Shown: positions 16,831 to 25,792 of the stretch, in pieces
How the letters are laid out: the number at the start of each line of letters is the position of its first letter
How positions within the stretch are numbered: the first letter of the stretch is position 1
Source: a virus
Length of the DNA: 38,739 bases
Direction: 5' to 3' (one strand)
IMG/VR virus record: IMGVR_UViG_3300046009_011788
Coordinates: 1 to 38,739 of that record
The notes under the pieces: model-generated
Database searches by the model: none
Told to the model about the DNA's origin: nothing
The model's input: the letters and a program-made list of their open reading frames with translations, nothing else
Program-made: the position numbers and the translations under genes

Positions 16831-18153
16831 ATGAATAAACAACTTATTTTAAATGATATTGCTAAATATCTCACAGAAAAAAATTCTATTAAACAATGGA
16901 CAGCGGGTAAAGACACAGTATTTTATGCTGGTCCGTTTTTTGATGAAAAAGAAATAGTCTCGGCTGTGGATAGCCTCCTAGGGGGTTGGTTAGCCATGAG
17001 CGATAAATCCCGTGAATTTGAAAAAATATTTCCAAAATATTTCGGGAAAGATTTCGGTGTATTAACTAATTCTGGTTCTAGTGCTAATTTGCTTATGATG
17101 TCAACACTTACATCTAAGAGAGGATATAATTTTCCTAAAGGAACTAAGGTTTTAATGCCGATCGCAGGATTTCCTACGACATTGAATCCTACACTACAGG
17201 TCGGATTTGAACCAGTATTTGTAGATATAGAAATTGATACCTTAAATCTAGATTTAACTAAAGCAGAAGAATTAATTAAGCAACATGATATTAAAGTAAT
17301 TACATTTGCCCATGTACTAGGAAATCCTCCTAATATGAATTGGGTAATGGATCTTGTTAAAAAATACAATATGGTTTTACTTGAAGATTGTTGTGACGCA
17401 TTAGGTAGTACTTTTGAAGGCAGAGAACTTGGGTCATATGGAGATATGGCTTCTTGTTCTTTCTATCCCGCTCATCATATGACTATGGGTGAGGGTGGGT
17501 TCGTCGCTTGTAAAGATTATGACACTGAAGTTATTACAAGATCTTTTAGAGAATGGGGTAGAGGTTGTTATTGTGTAGGCCCTGAAGCAAATAAGTTAAT
17601 TTGTGGGTCATGTGGAAAAAGATTTTCTGAATGGATTCCTTGTATGCAAGGAGAAATTTTTGATCATAAGTATGTATATGATGAAATTGGATATAATCTC
17701 AAACCTATTGAAGCTCAAGCTGCTATGGGTTTAGAACAACTTAAAAAATTAGATACTATTGACAAACTGAGAAAACGTAATTATAATTTATTGTTTAATG
17801 TATATTCGAAATATGAAGAATACTTTCATTTACCTAGGCCTCAACCTGGTAGCGATCCTAGTTGGTTTGCCTTTCCAATAACAATTCGAAAAGGTTCGCC
17901 TTTTAGTAGAACAGATATTGTAGATTATTTAGAACAAAATTTAATTCAGACAAGACCATATTTTGCAGGAAACATTATGCTTCAACCTGCATATAGTCAC
18001 TTAATGAATCCTATGGATGCAAAAAATAATTATCCTATTGCGACCTATGTAATGACAAATACGTATTTTCATGGGACAAGCCCGGTTATCACTGAAGAAC
18101 AAGTAGCATATATAGGTAATATTGTAGATCAATTCATGAGTTTATTTGTATGA
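16831..18153 (+). CDS. rfbH: RfbH-type PLP/Fe-S sugar 3-dehydratase
   Basis: A DegT/DnrJ-fold enzyme of 440 residues, closest to RfbH/E1, which removes the C3 hydroxyl of an NDP-4-keto-6-deoxyhexose to give a 3,6-dideoxy sugar. The usual PLP-binding Lys is replaced by His in SFYPAHHMTMGEGG (about 212-225), the hallmark of the dehydratases. The cysteines in GCYCVG (about 245-250) and CGSCGKRF (about 258-265) correspond to the E1 iron-sulphur ligands, and DHKYVYDEIGYNLKP follows as in RfbH. ColD-type enzymes share the His but not this Cys pattern. Start ATG 16831 is preferred over an upstream in-frame TTG. No E3-type reductase is seen, so the electron donor must be a host protein. Confidence 0.88.
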   Translation: MNKQLILNDIAKYLTEKNSIKQWTAGKDTVFYAGPFFDEKEIVSAVDSLLGGWLAMSDKSREFEKIFPKYFGKDFGVLTNSGSSANLLMMSTLTSKRGYNFPKGTKVLMPIAGFPTTLNPTLQVGFEPVFVDIEIDTLNLDLTKAEELIKQHDIKVITFAHVLGNPPNMNWVMDLVKKYNMVLLEDCCDALGSTFEGRELGSYGDMASCSFYPAHHMTMGEGGFVACKDYDTEVITRSFREWGRGCYCVGPEANKLICGSCGKRFSEWIPCMQGEIFDHKYVYDEIGYNLKPIEAQAAMGLEQLKKLDTIDKLRKRNYNLLFNVYSKYEEYFHLPRPQPGSDPSWFAFPITIRKGSPFSRTDIVDYLEQNLIQTRPYFAGNIMLQPAYSHLMNPMDAKNNYPIATYVMTNTYFHGTSPVITEEQVAYIGNIVDQFMSLFV

Positions 18154-19178
18154 GAGTATGTGATTTTATTGCGGAATATCTTTATGACTATGGTGTAAGG
18201 CAAATCTACGGTTTAATGGGAGGAGGAGCATCTGGTCTTAATGATGGTTTTATTAAAAATGGTAAATTGGAATATGTTTGCTTTCATCATGAGCAAGGAG
18301 CAGGATATGCTGCTTATGCGGAAGCTAAAAGTACTAATAGATTATCAGTAGTAAATCCTACCACCGGATGTGGTGGAACTAATTGTATGACGCCTTTACT
18401 TAATAGTTGGCAAGATTCCACACCAGTATTATTTCTATCAGGCAACGTAAGATTAAAACATACATCTAATTATATAAACAAAACCAAAAACGTAAATATT
18501 AGAAAATATGGCGTACAAGAACATGATATAGTTAATAGTGTTAAGTCGATAACTAAATACGCTGCAGTAATTGAGGATGTTAGTAATGTTAAGTATGAAT
18601 TACAAAAAGCTATAGCTTTAGCAACCACAGGTAGACAAGGTCCAGTATGGTTGGATATACCTAGTGATATACAGGTAGCAACTATGCCTGAAGTATGTGA
18701 AGAATATACTGATAAAATAATTCATAATAGATGCCCGTCAGTATATGAAACTTTCGTTAGTTATTTAGAACAAAGTAATAGACCTATTGTATTAGCAGGA
18801 AATGGAATACATTTAAGTGATACGAGAACGCAATTTAAAAATTTTATAGAATATCATAATATTCCTTATGTATCGTCTTATCTTGGTAGAGATATTCTTC
18901 CTTTCGACCATAGATTAAATTTAGGTGCTATAGGTATTAAGGGAACTAGAGCAGCAAATTTCGCAATGCAACATTGTGATTTTTTATTTATACTAGGATG
19001 TTCATTAAATGCTACTCATTTAGGATATGATGAATCTCAATTTTCACCAAATTCAATCAAAATGATGATAGATATTGATTCTAATGAAACTTTTAAAAAT
19101 ATAATAGAATTAAATAAAGTATATAATTTAGATATTAGGGATTTTTTTAATGAATTCTATATTGAAACGAAGAAATAA
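18150..19178 (+). CDS. ThDP-dependent acetolactate-synthase-like enzyme, N-terminal part
   Basis: The first 342 residues of a thiamine-diphosphate enzyme of the acetolactate synthase/pyruvate decarboxylase type: the PYR domain with the activating Glu in FHHEQGAGYAAYAEA (about residues 45-59) and the central domain (PIVLAGNGIHLS and later FILGCS). It lacks the ThDP-diphosphate-binding domain, which is encoded in the next ORF in the +1 frame; the two overlap by 29 bases. ATGA-coupled to rfbH. YerE, which adds two carbons from pyruvate to a 3,6-dideoxy-4-keto sugar, belongs to this family, and the rfbH neighbour fits that use. Confidence 0.85.
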   Translation: MRVCDFIAEYLYDYGVRQIYGLMGGGASGLNDGFIKNGKLEYVCFHHEQGAGYAAYAEAKSTNRLSVVNPTTGCGGTNCMTPLLNSWQDSTPVLFLSGNVRLKHTSNYINKTKNVNIRKYGVQEHDIVNSVKSITKYAAVIEDVSNVKYELQKAIALATTGRQGPVWLDIPSDIQVATMPEVCEEYTDKIIHNRCPSVYETFVSYLEQSNRPIVLAGNGIHLSDTRTQFKNFIEYHNIPYVSSYLGRDILPFDHRLNLGAIGIKGTRAANFAMQHCDFLFILGCSLNATHLGYDESQFSPNSIKMMIDIDSNETFKNIIELNKVYNLDIRDFFNEFYIETKK

Positions 19179-19935
19179 CTGGGCCGATACCTGTTTATAT
19201 TGGAAAAATAAATGGCCAGTATTCACTGATAATTATAATGATAATGATTATGCCTTAAATATTTACACTTTTATAGAAGCTCTTAGTTCAGTTATGAGTA
19301 ATAATCATATAGTTATAACTGATGCTGGTTCTCCATCATATGCTCTGCCGCAAAATTTAAAATGTAAAGAAGATCAAAGATTTATATTTTCCGCCTCTCA
19401 GGCAGATATGGGATTTTCAGTACCAGGTGCTGTCGGTGTATCTAAATCTAATCCGAATAAACATATAATTGTTGTAACAGGTGATGGTAGTTTCAATTCT
19501 AATTTACAAGAGCTTTCTGTTATTAAACATCATAATTTGCCGATATCTATTTTTGTATTAGATAATAACGGTTATTTAAGTATAAAAAACACACAGAAGA
19601 AATTTTTTGATAATAGAGTATATGGTGTAAGTCCGCAAACAGGTGTAAGATTAGTAGATTTATATCAAACAGCAAATTTATTTAATTTAGAATTTGACAC
19701 AATATCATTAAAAAATACACTAAACGAAAAAATACATACACTGATTAATACATCTTTGCCGAAAATTGTGAAAGTATTATGTCAAGATGATCAAGAAATA
19801 ATACCAACACAAATGTTCAAACAAGTAAATGGAAATAAAGTTCAACCTGGACTAGACGACATGTATCCTTTTATGGATGATTTAGAATACCAAGAAGAGT
19901 TAAATAAAGTATATGAAAATACTAGTATTAGGTAG
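19150..19935 (+). CDS. ThDP-dependent acetolactate-synthase-like enzyme, C-terminal part
   Basis: The C-terminal ThDP-binding (PP) domain missing from the preceding ORF, 261 residues. Seen: the ThDP motif VVTGDGSFNSNLQEL followed by FVLDNNGYLSI (the GDG...NN pattern, about residues 111-142), and MGFSVPGAVG before it. The first residues (NNWADTCLYWKNKW) look like the linker of a one-chain enzyme. The ATG at 19150 has only a weak AGGGA upstream and follows a run of seven T (19142-19148). Losing one T would join both ORFs into a normal-length chain of about 594 residues. It may be a natural two-subunit enzyme, a programmed +1 shift, or a sequence error. Confidence 0.85.
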   Translation: MNSILKRRNNWADTCLYWKNKWPVFTDNYNDNDYALNIYTFIEALSSVMSNNHIVITDAGSPSYALPQNLKCKEDQRFIFSASQADMGFSVPGAVGVSKSNPNKHIIVVTGDGSFNSNLQELSVIKHHNLPISIFVLDNNGYLSIKNTQKKFFDNRVYGVSPQTGVRLVDLYQTANLFNLEFDTISLKNTLNEKIHTLINTSLPKIVKVLCQDDQEIIPTQMFKQVNGNKVQPGLDDMYPFMDDLEYQEELNKVYENTSIR

Positions 19936-20689
19936 TACTGGATTTATTGGTTCTAATATAACTAGTTATTATTTAGATAAACATACTATATTATCCCCGA
20001 AACGAATAGATATATTAGACAGTAATTTCATTTTAAATTTTATTAAAAATGAAACCCCCGATATAGTAATTAATTGTATAAGTTATGGTGGTAAGGAAAA
20101 CGTTAATCTAACTAAGACAGAGGATATTACTAATAACTTAGTTTTATTTAGTAATATTGTAAATGCTTCTAAATATTTTAAAAAATATATAAATTTAGGT
20201 TCCGGAATAGAATTGAATAGTGCACAATCTGTTTGGGAAAATATTCCGTCATCTAGTTCTTATGCTATATCTAAAAATATAATATCTAGATTTTGCGATA
20301 ATTTAGATAAATTTTATACTTTGAGACTATATGGGTGTTTTGGAATAAACGAACCTGAGTTTAGAATTTTTAGTAAGTATAAAAAATCTATTGGGAATGA
20401 ATTACTGGAAATTTCAGATAAATATTTTGATAATTTTTATATCAAAGATTTTTTAAAGGTTTTAGATTATTATATCTACAATAATAATCTAATAAAAGAT
20501 GTACATTGTGTATATAATAAAAAATTAAAATTAAGTGAACAGCTATCATTATTAAGTAAGGTTTTAAATTGCCAAGACAATTATTTAATAAAAGAAATAG
20601 GAAATAACTATATTGGGAATAGTAATACACTTGATAAAATTAATTTAAAATTAATTGGGCTTGAGGAAGGACTATGGTCTTACAAATGA
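19913..20689 (+). CDS. NAD(P)-dependent sugar reductase/epimerase (SDR)
   Basis: An extended SDR of 258 residues: NAD(P) loop LGSTGFIGSNI (about 6-16), a central strand DIVINCISYGG, and the catalytic SYAISKN (YxxxK). It is shorter than typical epimerases (about 300-330) and resembles RmlD/4-ketoreductase-type members in size. It overlaps the ThDP enzyme gene by 23 bases. In a yersiniose-like route this position would be filled by the reductase that acts on the side-chain ketone (YerF role). That is an inference from order, not from a specific motif. Confidence 0.72.
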   Translation: MKILVLGSTGFIGSNITSYYLDKHTILSPKRIDILDSNFILNFIKNETPDIVINCISYGGKENVNLTKTEDITNNLVLFSNIVNASKYFKKYINLGSGIELNSAQSVWENIPSSSSYAISKNIISRFCDNLDKFYTLRLYGCFGINEPEFRIFSKYKKSIGNELLEISDKYFDNFYIKDFLKVLDYYIYNNNLIKDVHCVYNKKLKLSEQLSLLSKVLNCQDNYLIKEIGNNYIGNSNTLDKINLKLIGLEEGLWSYK

Positions 20690-21633
20690 AAAAAGTTGTT
20701 TACGTTACTGGTTGTTTAGGGTTTATTGGATATCATGTAGCGAAAGCATGCCTAGAAAGGGGATGGTATGTCCATGGTATAGATAAATGTACATATGCTG
20801 CCAATTTAAATCTTTTAGATAGCTTAAATAGTTATGGCCAACATTTTAAATTTACAGTTCAAGATATTAATGATTTAACTTCATTATATGACTGCGATTA
20901 TATAATCAATACAGCAGCCGAGACTCATGTAGATAACAGCATAGAAAGTTCAGATGTATTTTTGAAAAGTAATGTAAATGGTGTACATAGATTATTAGAG
21001 CTCATTAAATTAAAACCTAAATCTAGAAGACCTATTCTATTTCATTTTAGTACAGATGAAGTATATGGGGATATTGAAATAGGATTTCATATAGAAAAAG
21101 ATTTATTAAAGCCTAGTAATCCATATGCAGCAACAAAAGCAGCAGCTGACATGCTTGTTCTTGCTTGGGCAAGAACATATGATATTCCATATGTTATAGT
21201 AAGACCAACCAATAACTATGGTATTGGTCAATATGTTGAAAAATTTATACCTAAAGCCTGTAAAAATTTAACCTTAGGAAAACCAATAGTTTTACATGAT
21301 AAAGGACTTCCTAGAAGAACATGGTTATCAGTTGAAGATACTGCAAATGCTATTCTCAAAATAATTGATTCAAAAATTACTAATGAAATTTTTAATATTT
21401 CCGGTAACTATGAAGAACAAAATATTGTTGTAGCAAGGAAAATAATTAATAACTTTTTTGGTCATGTAGACTATGAAAACTATTTAGATAAATCTGAAGT
21501 AAGACCAGGGCAGGATGTACGATATGCGATTGATGACAATAAACTTAGAAATTTAGGATGGCAACCTAATGCGTCGTTTGATAAAGATTTAAAATTAATT
21601 ATAGATTGGTATAAACAAAATTTTATATGGTAA
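20674..21633 (+). CDS. rmlB: NDP-glucose 4,6-dehydratase (RmlB-type)
   Basis: A 319-residue SDR enzyme that oxidises and dehydrates dTDP-glucose (or a related NDP-hexose) to the 4-keto-6-deoxy sugar. Seen: NAD loop TGCLGFIGYH, DKCTYAANL (the RmlB-like DKxTYAGNL), the active-site STDEVYGD, NPYAATKAAAD (YxxxK), RPTNNYGIGQ, and the closing DVRYAIDDNKLRNLGW. A GAGGAAGG ribosome site at 20663-20670 supports ATG 20674. Overlaps the previous SDR by 16 bases. It could feed the 3-dehydratase RfbH with a 4-keto sugar. No glucose-1-phosphate thymidylyltransferase is present, so dTDP-glucose would be taken from the host. Confidence 0.92.
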   Translation: MVLQMKKVVYVTGCLGFIGYHVAKACLERGWYVHGIDKCTYAANLNLLDSLNSYGQHFKFTVQDINDLTSLYDCDYIINTAAETHVDNSIESSDVFLKSNVNGVHRLLELIKLKPKSRRPILFHFSTDEVYGDIEIGFHIEKDLLKPSNPYAATKAAADMLVLAWARTYDIPYVIVRPTNNYGIGQYVEKFIPKACKNLTLGKPIVLHDKGLPRRTWLSVEDTANAILKIIDSKITNEIFNISGNYEEQNIVVARKIINNFFGHVDYENYLDKSEVRPGQDVRYAIDDNKLRNLGWQPNASFDKDLKLIIDWYKQNFIW

Positions 21634-21637
21634 TGTG

Positions 21638-22360
21638 ATGGATCAGCCAATTGTTACTATTATTACCGCAACTACGGGCACAAAATATTTAGAACAAAAT
21701 ATTGCCTCAGTTGCTAGTCAAACATATAAAAATATTCAACATTTAGTTGTAATAGATGGGAAACATCATTACAAAAAAGCTAAAAAATATATTATAGAAG
21801 ATAATGATGTTTTAGTTTTACCATATGCTACAGGTACAGAACAATATAATGGGCATAGAATATATGGAGGATGCACGTATTTTGCTAAGGGAGACTTCAT
21901 TATCTATTTAGATGAAGATAATTGGATTGATACAAATCATGTAGAAAGTCTTATTAATTGTGTAGGTGATGGTTGGGCTTGTGCTTTGAGAAAAATTACT
22001 GATATGAAAGGTAATTATATTTGTAACGATGATTGTGAGAGTCTTGGTAATTGGGAATCGGTACTAGGAGATTATTTTGTAGATGTAAATTGTTTCTTTT
22101 TACCTAAAAAAATAGCATTGCAATTATCTCAGCTTTGGTATAGGCGCGCAAGACATCCAAATGAACAACCTGAAGTAGATAGAATATTGACATATACACT
22201 AAAACATAATAATATATTGTGTACTGTGTCTGGAAATTATACGGTAAATTACCGAGCAGGAAATAGAGAAGATTCTGTTAAACCTGAGTTCTTTATACAT
22301 GGGAATCATATAATGGAACAACGATATAACTATAGTTATCCATGGAGGAAGAGTGCTTAA
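21638..22360 (+). CDS. GT2-family glycosyltransferase
   Basis: A 240-residue GT-A glycosyltransferase. Seen: VTIITATTGTKYLEQNIAS at the start, SQTYKNIQHLVVIDG, and the metal-binding FIIYLDEDNWI (a DxD-type site, about residues 88-98). The pattern is that of GT2. It lacks membrane helices, so it acts in the cytoplasm. ATG 21638 is chosen over GTG 21635. It overlaps the next gene by 8 bases. The acceptor is unknown; it probably adds a sugar to the glycan made by this operon. Confidence 0.84.
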   Translation: MDQPIVTIITATTGTKYLEQNIASVASQTYKNIQHLVVIDGKHHYKKAKKYIIEDNDVLVLPYATGTEQYNGHRIYGGCTYFAKGDFIIYLDEDNWIDTNHVESLINCVGDGWACALRKITDMKGNYICNDDCESLGNWESVLGDYFVDVNCFFLPKKIALQLSQLWYRRARHPNEQPEVDRILTYTLKHNNILCTVSGNYTVNYRAGNREDSVKPEFFIHGNHIMEQRYNYSYPWRKSA

Positions 22361-23165
22361 TTTATTCGGTAACGGGTTTATAGGAAAAGAATATAGTAAA
22401 AGATTTGTCTGCGAAGTAAATGAAAGAAATAATCTTGATCCGATAACTAATAATATTCTATATCTAATTAGTACAGTACATAATTATCATGTATTCGACG
22501 ATACTCTTTTAGATATTAATACTAATTTAGTCACATTAATAAAAGTTCTCGACAATGCGAGAAATAAATTTAATTCGGATTTTACTTTTAATTTTGTAAG
22601 TTCATGGTTCGTGTATGGTAATACAGATATGCCAGCAACTGAAAATAGCATTTGCAATCCTAAAGGATTCTATTCTATTACTAAGAAAACTGCTGAAGAT
22701 TTGCTAATCTCATACTGTGAAACATTTGGTATAAAATATAGAATTATGAGGCTTTGCAATGTTCTTGGAAATACTGATGAAAAAGTATCTGCTAAGAAAA
22801 ATGCTTTACAATTTCTTATACAAAAATTAAAAAATAACGAAGATATTGAACTTTATGATTCTGGTAATTTCTACAGAGACTATATGCATGTCGACGATGT
22901 TGTATCAGCAATAAATTTAGTTATTAATAAAGGCAATACTAACGAAATTTTTAATATTGGGTTTGGAGAACCAGTACTATTTAAATTAATTATTGATTAT
23001 GCTAAAGACAAAATTAATAGTAAATCTAATATTATTGCTATTCCACCTAAAGAATTTCATTCTAAAATACAAGTTAAATCCATGTATATGGATAATTCTA
23101 AAATAAAAAAATTAGGATTTACTGCAACAAAAAATATTTTCGAAACTATAGATACTTTAATTTAA
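22353..23165 (+). CDS. NAD-dependent epimerase/dehydratase (SDR)
   Basis: A 270-residue extended SDR starting at GTG 22353, which is preceded by GGAGG at 22344-22348. The NAD loop is unusually close to the N-terminus (NLFGNGFIGKEYS, residues 3-15). Other motifs: NFVSSWFVYGN, the catalytic FYSITKKTAED (YxxxK), YRIMRLCNVLGN and FYRDYMHVDDV. It overlaps the GT2 gene by 8 bases, and its stop shares one base with the next ATG. The sugar substrate is unknown; this is one of seven SDR-type sugar enzymes in the window. Confidence 0.8.
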   Translation: MLNLFGNGFIGKEYSKRFVCEVNERNNLDPITNNILYLISTVHNYHVFDDTLLDINTNLVTLIKVLDNARNKFNSDFTFNFVSSWFVYGNTDMPATENSICNPKGFYSITKKTAEDLLISYCETFGIKYRIMRLCNVLGNTDEKVSAKKNALQFLIQKLKNNEDIELYDSGNFYRDYMHVDDVVSAINLVINKGNTNEIFNIGFGEPVLFKLIIDYAKDKINSKSNIIAIPPKEFHSKIQVKSMYMDNSKIKKLGFTATKNIFETIDTLI

Positions 23166-24028
23166 TGGCAAAAATAATTATACTATCAGTTGGTGCTATC
23201 AGATATAAATCTGAGGGGCACACATCTCAAACAAGTTTTTTAGATAATGTAATTTTTAATCTGCAAGAATTAAAACAATGTTTTTCCAATCATGATGTAA
23301 CCACAATTATATCAACTTGGGCTCCTAAGATTGAGAATAGTATTTGTTTAGAATCGGGTAGGATTAATAGTTTTGATTATGATCTTGTTGACTTTGATAA
23401 TCAAATAAAAGATAAAATAGATAAGTATTTCGTATTCAATCAACAAGATAATACCAAATACGCATTAGCAAAAAATAACGCATTACCTTTTACTCATTAT
23501 AATTTACTAGAAGCTGTAAAAAAAATTGTAAATGATGGTATAGAATTTGATTTTATTATTAAAACTAGGCATGATAATCTGTTTATTTTAAATAATGTAG
23601 ATAAATATTTAGATGGGGGAACTTATATTCCTCCTCTGTATTGGGGAGATTGGAATAGATTTTGTTTGGGTAAAGATTTCAGAACATCATTGGATATAGT
23701 TCATAGTTTACGAGAGGAAAATAAATGGAATTTAGATTTCCCCCTTGGTGTATATGAGAAGCATCATGATGCATTGAATGACCATCATTTTATAATGAGT
23801 AAAGATACCATTCTAAAATATTTAGATATTTCTGACAATAACTATAGATTATTAATTAACAGTTCAAATAGTTTGGAACAATATAACAAAAAATTTATGG
23901 AATTATCAGGAGAATTTTCATATATAGATAATTCAGATATAGAAGAGTATGTAAATAGAAGAGGATTTATTTTAAATCACACATCTTTCCATTGGCATGG
24001 TAATTATTATCATAGGTATTTTAAATAA
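23165..24028 (+). CDS. WavE-like LPS biosynthesis protein (predicted)
   Basis: A 287-residue protein. Its N-terminal MAKIIILSVGAIRY, the central FDFIIKTRHDNLFI (an R-x-D like the one in WavE-type transferases, about 128-141) and the downstream HHFIMSKD resemble WavE-family proteins of LPS core or capsule loci. Family membership is likely, while enzymatic detail is unknown. It is coupled (TAATG) to the preceding SDR gene. After it come 13 bases and a GTG-started kinase-like gene. Confidence 0.55.
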   Translation: MAKIIILSVGAIRYKSEGHTSQTSFLDNVIFNLQELKQCFSNHDVTTIISTWAPKIENSICLESGRINSFDYDLVDFDNQIKDKIDKYFVFNQQDNTKYALAKNNALPFTHYNLLEAVKKIVNDGIEFDFIIKTRHDNLFILNNVDKYLDGGTYIPPLYWGDWNRFCLGKDFRTSLDIVHSLREENKWNLDFPLGVYEKHHDALNDHHFIMSKDTILKYLDISDNNYRLLINSSNSLEQYNKKFMELSGEFSYIDNSDIEEYVNRRGFILNHTSFHWHGNYYHRYFK

Positions 24029-24041
24029 TACGAGTTAGTTA

Positions 24042-24782
24042 GTGAAAGTTATCCGTAAACTTATAGGTAATTCTTTAAGTATAGTAGAACTTATTGAAAT
24101 AGATAATAAAATATATGTAAGAAAAACAGGGGATGTGTCCAGAAATATAGAAAGAATAAATTCTTTAAAGTGTCTTAATTTACCCCTTCCTGATATAATT
24201 ACTTATAATGACAAACATTATATTATGGAATATATCGAACATCTAGATATGAAAACATATTTAGAGAAAAAAGATGTTTTAAATCTTGTAAAATTTATAG
24301 ACAAGATTATTATATCTCTACAGACTAAAATAGTACTAAAAGATTATTCAAACGTATATTATGAGAAATTAAGTAAAATAAATTTACAAGAATATGACCT
24401 ACCTTTTTCCAAAGTACAATTAATAGATAGGTTGCCAAAAAAGTTACCTTCTTCTGAATATCATGGAGATTTAACATTAGAAAATATTTTGTATCAGCAA
24501 AATAAAGATTTTATGTTGATAGATCCTTTAACCAGCGAGTATGACTCATATGTGTTTGATCTTGCAAAATTAAGACAAGATATTACATGTAAATGGTTTA
24601 TACGTAATGATAACGTATATTTAGATTCAAAATTAAAAATTTTAGTAGATTCACTATCTAAATATGAACATTTTAATAATGATAATATACTTATATTAAT
24701 GTTATTAAGAGTTTTACCGTACACTAAAAATATAATAGATAGAAATTTTTTAACAAGCGAGATAAAAAAATTATGGAAGTGA
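24042..24782 (+). CDS. APH/choline-kinase-fold small-molecule kinase
   Basis: A 246-residue predicted phosphotransferase of the aminoglycoside/choline kinase fold. The catalytic loop YHGDLTLENILY (HGDxxxxN, about residues 139-150) and the metal-binding FMLIDPLT (D-P in place of DFG) are clear. The N-lobe has an IYVRKTG strand in the position of the ATP-binding Lys. The start is GTG 24042, as no ATG lies near. It overlaps the next gene, a nucleotidyltransferase/HAD fusion, by 10 bases. The pairing recalls LicA/LicC (choline kinase and CTP:phosphocholine cytidylyltransferase) or sugar-1-kinase plus NDP-sugar synthase. The substrate is not fixed by the sequence. Confidence 0.75.
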   Translation: MKVIRKLIGNSLSIVELIEIDNKIYVRKTGDVSRNIERINSLKCLNLPLPDIITYNDKHYIMEYIEHLDMKTYLEKKDVLNLVKFIDKIIISLQTKIVLKDYSNVYYEKLSKINLQEYDLPFSKVQLIDRLPKKLPSSEYHGDLTLENILYQQNKDFMLIDPLTSEYDSYVFDLAKLRQDITCKWFIRNDNVYLDSKLKILVDSLSKYEHFNNDNILILMLLRVLPYTKNIIDRNFLTSEIKKLWK

Positions 24783-25792
24783 TTATACCTTGTGCTGGTG
24801 CATCATCTAGATTTCCAGGTGTAAGACCAAAATATCTACTTACTGATTATTCTGCAAAGTTAATGATTGAAAAGGCAGCTGAGCATTATATAGGTAAACA
24901 TAACGTAACTATAGTAATATTAAAAGATCATGAAATAAAATATGGAGTCAGTTCTGAACTTAAAGAAAAGTTTGGAAACAAAATTAATTTAGTTATACTA
25001 GATAATCCGACTTTAGGCCCTGCTGATACAGTATACCAAGCTATAAAAAAAGGAAATATTAATTTACAAGAACAGTTATTAGTAAAAGACTGCGATGGAT
25101 TTTATAAGACAACAGAGATTGAAGGTAATGCTATCTATATTGCTAAACTATCTAAACATCCTAATATAAAGACCGCTGGAGCTAAAAGTTATACTGTATC
25201 AAATAATCAAAATATTATAAATTGTGTTGTAGAAAAAAGTATAGTGAGCAATCATTTTTGTGTCGGCGGATATCAATTTAAAACCGCTCAAAGTTTTTTA
25301 GACGCATTTGATAATTTAAAAGATAATTTAACTAAGGAAATATTTGTTTCCAATATAATTGATTATTTGATTTCGTCAGGCACTGTATTTTTTGAAAGTG
25401 AAGTTGAAGATTTTATTGATGTAGGTACTATAGAAGATTGGTATGAATATAATAATAAACCTACATATTTTTGTGATATAGATGGTACTATATTAGTGTC
25501 TAAAGAAGGGTATAATAATGGATATGAGGCATTAGAAAATAATGTTAAAGTATTACTAAATAAAAAAAGTGAAGGGTGTAAAATTATATTTTGTACTGCT
25601 AGACCTGAAAAATATAGACAAGTTACCAGATCTATGTTAGATGAACTTGGGTTTGTTGATTGTGATTTAATCATGGGTATCCATCATTCTAAAAGAATAA
25701 TAATAAATGATTATGCTAAAACCAACCCATATCCTACTGCTATTGCTATTAACCTGAAAAGAGATGCTGATAATTTAGGGGAAATGATTTGA
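24773..25792 (+). CDS. Sugar nucleotidyltransferase fused to HAD-type phosphatase
   Basis: A 339-residue two-domain protein. Residues 1-220 form a nucleotidyltransferase: the opening IIPCAGASSRF followed by RPKYLL is the NTP-binding loop with its Lys, and VKDCDGF holds the metal Asp pair. From about residue 230, FCDIDGTIL is HAD motif I (DxDGT), followed by IFCTARPEKY (motif II) and a KRIIINDYA segment near motif III/IV. Such NTase-HAD fusions occur in capsule and LPS loci. With the upstream kinase this gives a phosphorylate-then-activate module for an unknown small molecule or sugar. Overlaps the preceding gene by 10 bases. Confidence 0.82.
   Translation: MEVIIPCAGASSRFPGVRPKYLLTDYSAKLMIEKAAEHYIGKHNVTIVILKDHEIKYGVSSELKEKFGNKINLVILDNPTLGPADTVYQAIKKGNINLQEQLLVKDCDGFYKTTEIEGNAIYIAKLSKHPNIKTAGAKSYTVSNNQNIINCVVEKSIVSNHFCVGGYQFKTAQSFLDAFDNLKDNLTKEIFVSNIIDYLISSGTVFFESEVEDFIDVGTIEDWYEYNNKPTYFCDIDGTILVSKEGYNNGYEALENNVKVLLNKKSEGCKIIFCTARPEKYRQVTRSMLDELGFVDCDLIMGIHHSKRIIINDYAKTNPYPTAIAINLKRDADNLGEMI

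Noticed and set aside
19142-19152. A -1 slippery heptamer at the T run joining the ThDP ORFs.
   Set aside because: A -1 shift here runs straight into TAA (19148-19150); only a +1 shift or loss of one T joins the frames.
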